From assembly GCF_000725495.1 (NCBI RefSeq), contig NZ_JNZD01000004.1:62001-126000 (forward strand): a DNA stretch of 64,000 bases, given 5' to 3'. The stretch comes from Streptomyces aureus. Lineage in GTDB: Bacteria > Actinomycetota > Actinomycetes > Streptomycetales > Streptomycetaceae. Shown one piece after another: positions 26,671 to 33,113 of this stretch. The first letter of the stretch is position 1; every line of letters begins with the position of its first letter. Under the pieces are notes generated by a model, which was given only the letters and a program-made list of their open reading frames with translations, was not told where the DNA came from and did no database searches. The translations under genes and the position numbers were made by a program.

Positions 26671-27455
26671 ACGGGCCGGACGGAGAAGTCGTCGCACATG
26701 TCCTCGCCCTCGGGTCCGTACACGAACTCGACCATGGAGGGGTTGCGGTTGGCGGTGGCCAGGGGCAGCCACGCCAGCAGGGTGCCGTAGCCGCCGCACA
26801 CGGACTCGCCCCCGTCGCCGCCGTGCACGGCGGTGCCCTCGCTCGTCAGTTCCGCGCGGTACGTGTCGTAGGCGATGCGCAGGCCGAAGGCGTTCAGCAG
26901 GTTGTGGGGACCGGTGCGGTCCCCGTACGGAATGCGGTCCAGCGGGCACTCGTCGCCCCACCGGAACAGCGTGCCCGCGCCGGCTCCGCACGCGTGCTCC
27001 CACTCGTCGGAGGTGGGCATGCGCAGACCGCGGGCCTCGAGCTCCGCCGGTGTGTCGGCCGGGATCTCGGTCAGCCTCTCGTCCTCCACGGCCATGAGCA
27101 CGGTGGCCGGCGCGACGCTCCTTCTCGGGCTGAGCATCTGCGCGAGGTACGCGCGCAGATCGGCGCCGAGGCCGAACCCGGCCTCCAGACTCCGCGCGTA
27201 GTCGGCGGACTGCTCGGCCGTCGGCTGCCAGGCGTCGACGTCGAAGCCGAGCTCGACCGGGCCGCCCGGTATCAGGGCGAACTCCTGGCCCTGGCGGTCG
27301 ATTCGGACGCGGTGGAGCGGGGAGCCGAGGTGCTCGACGCTGTCGACCGCGGTGACGCGGCCGCCCACCAGGTCGGCCGCTTCGCGGGCGGCTCGCTGAG
27401 CGGTCCGCAGGTCGAAGGAGCGCCAGTGGTCGAGGGTGAGATCAGCGAGGGACAT
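26658..27455 (-). CDS. Formylglycine-generating-enzyme-like (SUMF1-type) protein
   Basis: 265 residues from MSLADLTLDH. The FGE-like signature is recognisable: RMPTSDEWEHACGAGAGTLFRWGDECP, NLLNAFGLRIAYDTYRAELT and a C-terminal SVRPVLTL replacing the usual GFR. Tryptophans and Arg of the core are partly conserved. True FGE enzymes need two redox cysteines near the C-terminus; only scattered Cys (ESVCGG, DMCDD) are seen, so enzyme activity is doubtful. A longer start at 27485 is possible. The stop lies in a duplicated 30-bp segment. Confidence 0.6.
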   Translation of the reverse strand: MSLADLTLDHWRSFDLRTAQRAAREAADLVGGRVTAVDSVEHLGSPLHRVRIDRQGQEFALIPGGPVELGFDVDAWQPTAEQSADYARSLEAGFGLGADLRAYLAQMLSPRRSVAPATVLMAVEDERLTEIPADTPAELEARGLRMPTSDEWEHACGAGAGTLFRWGDECPLDRIPYGDRTGPHNLLNAFGLRIAYDTYRAELTSEGTAVHGGDGGESVCGGYGTLLAWLPLATANRNPSMVEFVYGPEGEDMCDDFSVRPVLTL

Positions 27456-27569
27456 GCACCGGAGTGTGCCACGGGGGTCCGACATCGTCCGGGTCGGGCG
27501 GAAGCGCGCTCGGGCGGGACGGAGGCGGCCCGTGGTGTACGGCGGTTCGGGCCCACCGCGGCCCGGCTC

Positions 27570-28739
27570 CTACTCCTCGGCGCGGGCCTCGTCGGCCACG
27601 GGTTCGCCGGAACCGGCTGCCGGCGCCGGCGACTTGTCCCCGTCACGGTCTCCCGCCAGTCGCAGGGTCAGCAGTGCCGTCAGTCCCGCGGCGGCGCCGA
27701 AGGTGAGGGCGGCCGGGACACCCGAGTCGAGTTGGGTGATCAGGGACACCGGACCCCGGACGGTGAACGCGTCGTCGAACGCGAGGTGCACCAACCGGCC
27801 CGCCAGCAGGGCGAGTACGGTCGCGCAGACCCCGCCCACGGCCATGGCAGGTGCCGTGGTCCGGGTGAGCAGTCCGGGCAGCAGGCGCAGCGCCCACCAG
27901 AAGGCGACGAGGACGAGCGCGTCGGCGGCCCGGTACAGGGGCCAGTCGCCCATCGGGGTGGCCGAGGGGCCCGTCCAGCTGCCGAGCAGCAGCCAGGCGC
28001 GCAGCAGTTCGCCGGGCTCGGACAGCATCCCTCCGCCGTCGAACGAGGTCTGGATCCAGGCGGCCACGGACTGGTACGAGAGGACCACCAGCGACAGTGC
28101 GATCACCGCGGTTCCGGTGCTCGCGGCCAGGCGGGCGGCCCGGGGTGCCACGGTCCGGCGCGGCGACGGCTCCTCGCCCTTGGCGGTGACGCGCGCGATG
28201 AGCACGGTGACCAGGGCGGTGAGCAGCCCCGCCGGCACGGTGACCGGCCCGCTCGACACGATCACCGAGGCCAGGCGTGGCAGCACCCGGAAGCTGCCGT
28301 GCCCGTAGGAGGCGATCTCCCACGGCGCGGAGACGGTCACGGCCAGCATGCCGGCCATGGGGGTCCAGGCCCACAGCCCGAGCACGGTCGCCGCGGTACG
28401 GCCCTCGGTCGGAGGGAGGCGGCGGATCAGGAGCAGCGCGCCGGCCAGGAAGAACGCGAAGACGGCCACGAATCTGATCTGCATCGCGGTGGTGTACAGG
28501 TCCGCGTACGAGCTTCCGCCGAGTGCCACGCCCCCGGATCCGTCGGAGAGAAAGCCTGCCGGAGGGTCGTACGCCCAGGGTCTCAGCCACATCCGGAGCT
28601 CGCTCACGGACTGGGCGTCGAACACGGTGGTGGCGCCTTGCAGGTGAAGTGCCTGAGCGCTCTCCCCGGCCCACCACAGCAGCAACGTGATCAGCAGGCT
28701 TCCGGCCAGTGCCGGTATCACCGCGCGCCGATAGGTCAT
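27570..28739 (-). CDS. Polytopic membrane protein, unknown function
   Basis: 389 residues with about 8-9 hydrophobic segments and conserved-looking Trp/Pro positions (MWLRPWAYDPP, TMQIRFVAVFAFFLAG, SYQSVAAWIQTSFDGG). There are short polar linkers and a charged C-terminus. Streptomyces-type integral membrane protein; no transport family motif was recognised. ATG at 28739 follows GGGGG. Confidence 0.75.
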   Translation of the reverse strand: MTYRRAVIPALAGSLLITLLLWWAGESAQALHLQGATTVFDAQSVSELRMWLRPWAYDPPAGFLSDGSGGVALGGSSYADLYTTAMQIRFVAVFAFFLAGALLLIRRLPPTEGRTAATVLGLWAWTPMAGMLAVTVSAPWEIASYGHGSFRVLPRLASVIVSSGPVTVPAGLLTALVTVLIARVTAKGEEPSPRRTVAPRAARLAASTGTAVIALSLVVLSYQSVAAWIQTSFDGGGMLSEPGELLRAWLLLGSWTGPSATPMGDWPLYRAADALVLVAFWWALRLLPGLLTRTTAPAMAVGGVCATVLALLAGRLVHLAFDDAFTVRGPVSLITQLDSGVPAALTFGAAAGLTALLTLRLAGDRDGDKSPAPAAGSGEPVADEARAEE

Positions 28740-28871
28740 GTGTAGCCCCCGCCTCTGCCCTGCGTCCCGAATCCATGGGTACGTCAACCGGTCGAAGAAT
28801 AGGCGGTGTTGATCGTTCAGGAGTGATCATTACCGGACAGGAGATGTGGGTGGTGCGGGCAGGGGAGACGC

Positions 28872-28908
28872 AAAAGACCCTGCCCCGACGAAATCGGGAC
28901 AGGGTCTT
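28872..28908 (-). terminator. Terminator of tRNA-like RNA copy 1
   Basis: Stem 28874-28888 with 28894-28908 (one mismatch region) followed by a T-run on the minus strand. Different in sequence from the copy 2 terminator but the same in form. Confidence 0.85.
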
Positions 28909-28913
28909 CACAG

Positions 28914-28983
28914 AGCGCCGGGCAGGCCTTGCACCTGCATTTCCCCGCAGGAAGCGGGGCGTCTTTCCTTGGACCACCAACGC
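28914..28983 (-). ncRNA. tRNA-like RNA, glycine-UCC type, copy 1
   Basis: 70 nt folding as a cloverleaf: acceptor GCGTTGG with CCGGCGC (7 bp, two G-U), D arm with GTC/GAC and a loop containing GG, anticodon stem CCCCG/CGGGG with loop CTTCCTG (anticodon UCC), 4-nt variable loop, T stem GCAGG/CCTGC with loop TGCAAGG, discriminator T. The glycine identity set is complete: G1-C72, C2-G71, G3-C70, C35, C36, U73. Two invariant positions are lost: T-loop U55 is G and R37 is U. CCA is not encoded. It has its own -10 box, 35-nt leader and terminator. Confidence 0.7.
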
Positions 28984-29024
28984 ATCGGCGACCGGAGCGA
29001 CTTCCTCCGATCGGCTCAAGATCA

Positions 29025-29030
29025 ATCATA
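29025..29030 (-). promoter_or_regulatory. -10 box of tRNA-like RNA copy 1
   Basis: TATGAT on the minus strand, about 42 bp before the tRNA-like 5' end. The leader between them can form CGGAG/CTCCG and ATCGG/CCGAT pairs. No good -35 box is seen. Confidence 0.6.
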
Positions 29031-29107
29031 GACCATGCCCCGCCGGCCCGACCAGACCGGCGGAGAGAGACTCGGCAGCATCAGGGGCCGGGACCGGCCC
29101 GGGCGGG

Positions 29108-29851
29108 TCAGACGTCGGCCACCAGGAGTCGATAGCCGACGTCGATGGTGTCGAGGGCGAGCAGGTCGGAGTGGCGGCGGTGCCAGTGGCCCGTCGCGAG
29201 GTCGTCGGTGAGCGCCGCGAGGCCGGGGGCCAGGGCGTCCTCTCCCGTCTGGGCGAACATCGAGATACCGGCGCGCACGTGGGGGTCGAGGTAGGCGTGG
29301 GGTCTGCGCCAGTAGGCCGCGCCGAAGCCGTCCGTGCAGTCGTGCGGAACGTGGACGGGCTCCTGTCGCGCCCCGCCGAGCAGGGTGGTGAGCCGGTCGA
29401 TCGGAACGGCCCGGACGTCGTCGAACGCGGCGGCCTGCGGGAGGTAGTCGCGTACGAGCCAGAACCGCTCGCGGAAGATCTCCTGGTCCCAGGTCAGGAC
29501 GACGATGCGCCGGCGCGCGACCCGGCGGAGTTCGGCGATGCCGGCCACGAGGTCGGTCCAGTGGTGGACGGTCAGCAGGGCCATGACGGCGTCGGCGGCG
29601 TTGTCGCGCAGGGGAAGGCGTTCGGCGACGGCGCCCACGGCGGGTGCGGAGCCGGGCGGGCGCTGGTCGATCATGATCTGGCTGGGTTCGACGGCGAGGA
29701 CCGTCTGCCGCGGTTCGTAGGACCCGGTGCCCGCGCCCACGTTGATCACGGTCGCGGCGTCCCCGAGTGCGGCGTGCACCTGCGCGGCTATCCGCGGATC
29801 CGGCTGCCGGGTCCGGCCGTACGTCGCGCCGAGCGTGTCATAGATGGCCAT
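29108..29851 (-). CDS. Class I SAM-dependent methyltransferase (between the tRNA-like copies)
   Basis: 247 residues. Motif I (TVINVGAGTGSYE), the acidic residue in VLAVEPSQIMID, motif with AVAERLPLRDNAADAVMALLTVHHWTDL and VLTWDQEIFRERFW are clear, and a family-specific C-terminal part follows. Small-molecule or RNA methylation cannot be told apart by eye. It lies in the same direction as, and between, the two tRNA-like genes. The start ATG at 29851 is chosen over longer frames because the family begins with the MAIYDTLGATY stretch. Confidence 0.88.
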   Translation of the reverse strand: MAIYDTLGATYGRTRQPDPRIAAQVHAALGDAATVINVGAGTGSYEPRQTVLAVEPSQIMIDQRPPGSAPAVGAVAERLPLRDNAADAVMALLTVHHWTDLVAGIAELRRVARRRIVVLTWDQEIFRERFWLVRDYLPQAAAFDDVRAVPIDRLTTLLGGARQEPVHVPHDCTDGFGAAYWRRPHAYLDPHVRAGISMFAQTGEDALAPGLAALTDDLATGHWHRRHSDLLALDTIDVGYRLLVADV

Positions 29852-29995
29852 GCCGCCCAGTATCGCGAAGGAGCCGCCCTCCGCGGACCGTCCTGCGCCG
29901 CGCGAAAGCCACGGAGGCCGAGATCGGCACGAGTCCTCGGGCCGACCGGGCGGAACCCTCCCGGCATCGCCGTGCGCCGCCTGCCGATGCGGCAA

Positions 29996-30032
29996 GAAAA
30001 AGCCCTGCCCCGTACTGGACGGGGCAGGGCTT
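29996..30032 (-). terminator. Terminator of tRNA-like RNA copy 2
   Basis: Perfect 14-bp stem (30000-30013 with 30019-30032), 5-nt loop, then a T-run on the minus strand: a strong intrinsic terminator just after the tRNA-like 3' end. Confidence 0.9.
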
Positions 30033-30038
30033 CAATGG

Positions 30039-30108
30039 AGCGCCGGGCAGGCCTTGCACCTGCATTTCCCCGCAGGAAGCGGGGCGTCTTTCCTTGGACC
30101 ACCAACGC
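30039..30108 (-). ncRNA. tRNA-like RNA, glycine-UCC type, copy 2
   Basis: Identical to copy 1 over all 70 nt of the tRNA-like fold and the 27 nt upstream of it. The bases after the discriminator are CCA here (30038-30036), so a ready 3' end is encoded. Identity with copy 1 ends exactly at the tRNA-like 3' end: the terminators differ in sequence. That points to a selected RNA gene rather than a chance block duplication. It shares the U37 and G55 deviations. Confidence 0.7.
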
Positions 30109-30149
30109 ATCGGCGACCGGAGCGACTTCCTCCGACCAGCTCAAGATCA

Positions 30150-30155
30150 ATCGTA
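30150..30155 (-). promoter_or_regulatory. -10 box of tRNA-like RNA copy 2
   Basis: TACGAT on the minus strand at the same distance from the RNA as TATGAT in copy 1. Only three of the 20 bases between 30136 and 30155 differ from copy 1. Confidence 0.6.
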
Positions 30156-30329
30156 TCAGATGCCCGCCACGCCTCTCCCCCGCCGCTTCTCCACACCTCA
30201 CCGCACCTCACGAGCGGGGATGTCAGTCGGCGGTGCGATGCTGGCGCCGGCGTCTTCGCCCGCCGCCCGAAGCGGTCCCAGGACAGGCGAACCATCCGCA
30301 CACGACACGCCGCGCGGCGAGGAGGTCCG

Positions 30330-30860
30330 ATGAACGACTCGTACTCACCCGTCCATGAACTGAATCTGCTCAAGGAGTTCGAGGACCGGCTCGGCCCCGT
30401 CTTCTACTCGGAGGGCTTCGAGCTCGGCGAGTACGGCGGGGACGCCGGGCTGCACACCTGGTCGGAGGATCCCGCGTTCCTCAGCGGGTTCGTCCCCTTC
30501 GCCAAGGCCAACGGCAGCGGCTCGGACTACGCCCTGTGGCGGTGCGACGACCGCGCCGAACTCGCCACCCTGCCCATCGTCTTCGTGGGCGACGAGGGCG
30601 ACCTCCTGGTGATCGCCCGCGATCTGAGGGAGCTGTTCCAGCTGCTCGCCATCGACGGCGAGCCCTTCCCGGAGGGGTTCCCCGATCCCGACGACGTCGA
30701 GGAACACAGCCAGGGACACGCGGAGTTCCTCGTCTGGCTGGACGAGACGTTCGGGCTCGGGCCCGCGGAGGATCCGGAGGCACTCTGGGACGCGCGCAAG
30801 GGGCTCGACGACCGGTTCCAGGCGTGGGTACGTCGCTTCACCGGGCCCGCGGACGCCTGA
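30330..30860 (+). CDS. SUKH/SMI1-KNR4-like protein
   Basis: 176 residues, acidic, soluble. FVPFAKANGSGSDYALWRCDD and LPIVFVGDEGDLLVIARDLREL are the typical SMI1/KNR4 core strands, followed by a helical C-terminal part. Many SUKH proteins are immunity proteins to polymorphic toxins; no toxin gene is next to it, so it may be an orphan. The start is fixed by GGAGG before ATG 30330. Confidence 0.82.
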   Translation: MNDSYSPVHELNLLKEFEDRLGPVFYSEGFELGEYGGDAGLHTWSEDPAFLSGFVPFAKANGSGSDYALWRCDDRAELATLPIVFVGDEGDLLVIARDLRELFQLLAIDGEPFPEGFPDPDDVEEHSQGHAEFLVWLDETFGLGPAEDPEALWDARKGLDDRFQAWVRRFTGPADA

Positions 30861-30950
30861 GCCGGCGTCTCGGCCGGTGGCCGACTGAACCCGGCGCTTC
30901 AGTCGGCGGCCGCCCGACGCCTGAGACCGGCGTCTCAGTCAGTGGTCGCC
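30852..30950. repeat. Tandem repeat holding the stop codons of two convergent genes
   Basis: Three degenerate units of 31-35 bp (30852-30882, 30883-30915, 30916-30950) with the core CCTGAGxCGGCGTCTC. The first contains the SUKH stop, the third the patatin stop on the other strand. Confidence 0.8.
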
Positions 30951-31939
30951 GGGCGGTCCCCCGTGCCGTACAGGTGACCGTGCGCGGCGTGTACCGCGGT
31001 GCGCCCGGACTCCAGCGCGGTCTCGAGGAGGTCCCCGTCACTCGCCAGGCGTCCGACGGCGGGCGAGTCCGGGGCGGGCCGGATCGAGACGACGGCCGCG
31101 TGGTCGGCCAGGCGTGCATCGTCCTCGGCCAGCCGCGTCTCACGGTCGAGGAACACCTGGCGCAGCGCCTCGGGCTCGCGCCGCAGCACCGTCTTCGCGA
31201 TGAGCGCGGCGGAACGGGACGGCCGGGCGACGTCGATCGCCCGGCGTGACCTCAGCACCATGACATGCGTCGCGCCCTGCGCCAGCGCGGTCCGGTAGGG
31301 CACGGATTCGGAGACGCCCGCGTCGTAGTAGCGGCGTCCGCGCAGCGTCACGGGCTCTCCGGCCAGCAGCGGCAGGGACGCGCTCGCCCGCAGCGCGAGA
31401 CGGAGTTCCGCGGCATCGCCGATGAAGGGCCGCAGATCGATGGATGCGCCGGTCTCGGCGTCGGTGGCCAGCGGGTGGTACTCGATGTCGCTGGCCAGGA
31501 TCGACGCGAAGTCCATCGGCGCGCAGTCCTGGTCGCCGTAGCGGTAAAGGACCTCGTAGAAGGCGTGCAGGTCCACGAGCGGCTTGCCGCGCAGGGGGTT
31601 CGAGCGCCGGATCAACGTCCTGGCGTACTTGGGAACCGCCCAGAAGCGCAGCGACTCCGGGCTCGTGCTCAGCAGCCACGCGCCGGAGGCCGCGCCGGCG
31701 GAAGCGCCGTAGACGGCGTCGAAGCTGTTGGTCAGTCCGAGTTCGTGCAGGGCCATCGCCATCCCGCCGGCGATGATGCCGCGCATCCCGCCGCCCTCGA
31801 TGGCCAGGGCGACGCGGTGTCCGTCGGTGCGGGCGCCGGGGCGGCTGCCGGTGCGCGCACGCTCGGTGAGCACGCGCCAGACCGGGTGCGGCTCCGTGGA
31901 CTCGGGGGTGCCGGCGGAGTTCGTCGCGGTCGTCGTCAT
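30935..31939 (-). CDS. Patatin-like phospholipase
   Basis: 334 residues from MTTTATNSAG. The patatin signatures are in order: oxyanion loop ALAIEGGGMRGI, nucleophile elbow YGASAGAAS, and the DAG of the Ser-Asp dyad in YYDAGVSES. Members hydrolyse acyl-ester lipids. A 30-residue longer frame (to 32029) lacks a good ribosome site. A palindromic operator region lies upstream and a TetR regulator precedes it on the same strand. Confidence 0.88.
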   Translation of the reverse strand: MTTTATNSAGTPESTEPHPVWRVLTERARTGSRPGARTDGHRVALAIEGGGMRGIIAGGMAMALHELGLTNSFDAVYGASAGAASGAWLLSTSPESLRFWAVPKYARTLIRRSNPLRGKPLVDLHAFYEVLYRYGDQDCAPMDFASILASDIEYHPLATDAETGASIDLRPFIGDAAELRLALRASASLPLLAGEPVTLRGRRYYDAGVSESVPYRTALAQGATHVMVLRSRRAIDVARPSRSAALIAKTVLRREPEALRQVFLDRETRLAEDDARLADHAAVVSIRPAPDSPAVGRLASDGDLLETALESGRTAVHAAHGHLYGTGDRPATTD

Positions 31940-32075
31940 CGTGGTCAGGGCTCCAGGGGACAGCTCGGGGGTGGTTTCCGCACGCGGAGCTCGGGAGGGG
32001 CGGGGCGCGAGCGTCCGGCCCCGGATCACGGCCCGTCTCCTGTCGTGACCCGGCCGCCCGGAGCATCACTTTACC

Positions 32076-32108
32076 AGTGAACTGCCATTCACTAGCCGAT
32101 GGCTAGTG
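32076..32108. promoter_or_regulatory. Overlapping palindromes upstream of the patatin gene
   Basis: AGTGAA-6-TTCACT (32076-32093) overlaps CACTAGCC-GAT-GGCTAGTG (32090-32108). Together they look like a double TetR-type operator located between the TetR gene and the patatin gene. Confidence 0.7.
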
Positions 32109-32255
32109 AAATCTGCGCCACATCGAAAGGGGGATGGAGGGTGCGCCGAGAGTGCTGCCCCGCCACAGACGGCGTGAGGTGTGCCGCCCGCCCGTCCGTC
32201 GATGGACCAGGGTGTGCCGCCCGTCCGCCCACGGCCCGGGCCGCGGGGCACCCGC

Positions 32256-32873
32256 TCAGCCTTCGCCGGACTCCGTCCCCGGCACGGCCAGCAGACCGCG
32301 GGCGGTCAGCAGCAACGCGGCCCTCAGCTCGTCGTCCGGGAGGTCGGACAGTTCGCCCAGGCCCTCCAGCATCCACACGCACATCACATAGGCCATGCGC
32401 TCCGCCGGCGTCGGCGAGCTGCCGAACAGCACCCGCAGGATGCGCCGCCTGCGCCCGTCGTTCTCGGCGTAGATGCTGGCGGCCCGGATCTCGGGGTCGT
32501 GCAGGAGCATGGTTCCCAGCTCGCGGTGCCGCACCAGGAAGTCGACCCAGCCGACCCCGAACGCGTCCAGCCGCTCCTGGCGCGACGGCATGGCGGCCAG
32601 CTCGTCCAGGAGGACCGCCATCTCCTCGACGGCCGGATCGAGCGAGGCCTGGAGGATCTGCGCCTTGGTGCGGAAGTGGTAGTAGACCGCGGCCTTGGTG
32701 AGGCCCAACTCGTCGGCGATGGCCTGCAACGAGGTGGCCTGATAGCCACGGGCCGCGAAGAGTCTCTGGGCCGTCCCGACGATCTGCTGCCGCGTCGCCG
32801 CGGCCCGGGCGGCTCGGCCGACCACCGGGACGCCCGGCTCTCGTTCGCTGGGCACGCTCGCTCGCTCCCGCAT
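32256..32873 (-). CDS. TetR family transcriptional regulator
   Basis: 205 residues. The N-terminal helix-turn-helix (about 22-68) reads QQIVGTAQRLFAARGYQATS ... IADELGLTKAAVYYHFRTK. The C-terminal ligand domain follows and has no recognisable ligand signature. It is 316 bp upstream of the patatin gene and the gap contains overlapping palindromes, so it probably represses that gene. GAAGGCAAG precedes the ATG. Confidence 0.92.
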   Translation of the reverse strand: MRERASVPSEREPGVPVVGRAARAAATRQQIVGTAQRLFAARGYQATSLQAIADELGLTKAAVYYHFRTKAQILQASLDPAVEEMAVLLDELAAMPSRQERLDAFGVGWVDFLVRHRELGTMLLHDPEIRAASIYAENDGRRRRILRVLFGSSPTPAERMAYVMCVWMLEGLGELSDLPDDELRAALLLTARGLLAVPGTESGEG

Positions 32874-32969
32874 GGATCTTGCCTTCGAGGGCTGGTGGTG
32901 AGGTGAGACTGGACGTCCACCTTACCGGCCCGGTCCGGCCGGCCGGCTTCTGGCGAACCAGCGCGGGAA

Positions 32970-33113
32970 GCCGACGGCCGCACTCCGTACCCGTCTCGGA
33001 CCCGGGCCGACGGCCGCACTTTGTACGCACCGCACGCCTGGACCACCGGCCGCACCCCGAACGAACGTCACACCCGAGCCGACGGCCGCACACCGCGTGC
33101 TCTCACACCTGCG
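32970..33113. repeat. 36-bp tandem repeat, four copies, covering the stop of the FHA-FAD gene
   Basis: Units 32970-33005, 33006-33041, 33042-33077 and 33078-33113, each exactly 36 bp, share GCCGACGGCCGCAC. The last contains the stop codon at 33103-33105 and the last three codons of the FHA-FAD protein. The copies are contiguous, so this is not a CRISPR array. Confidence 0.9.

Noticed and set aside
28914..30108. The tRNA-like sequences as ordinary decoding tRNA-Gly(UCC) genes
   Set aside because: Position 37 is U and T-loop position 55 is G; both are invariant or nearly so in decoding tRNAs. The D stem is only 3 bp.
28914..30155. Direct repeats as att sites of an integrated element
   Set aside because: No integrase or phage-like gene lies between them; only one methyltransferase gene does.
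32970..33113. CRISPR-like 36-bp repeats
   Set aside because: The copies are contiguous with no unique spacers, are degenerate, and no cas genes are present.
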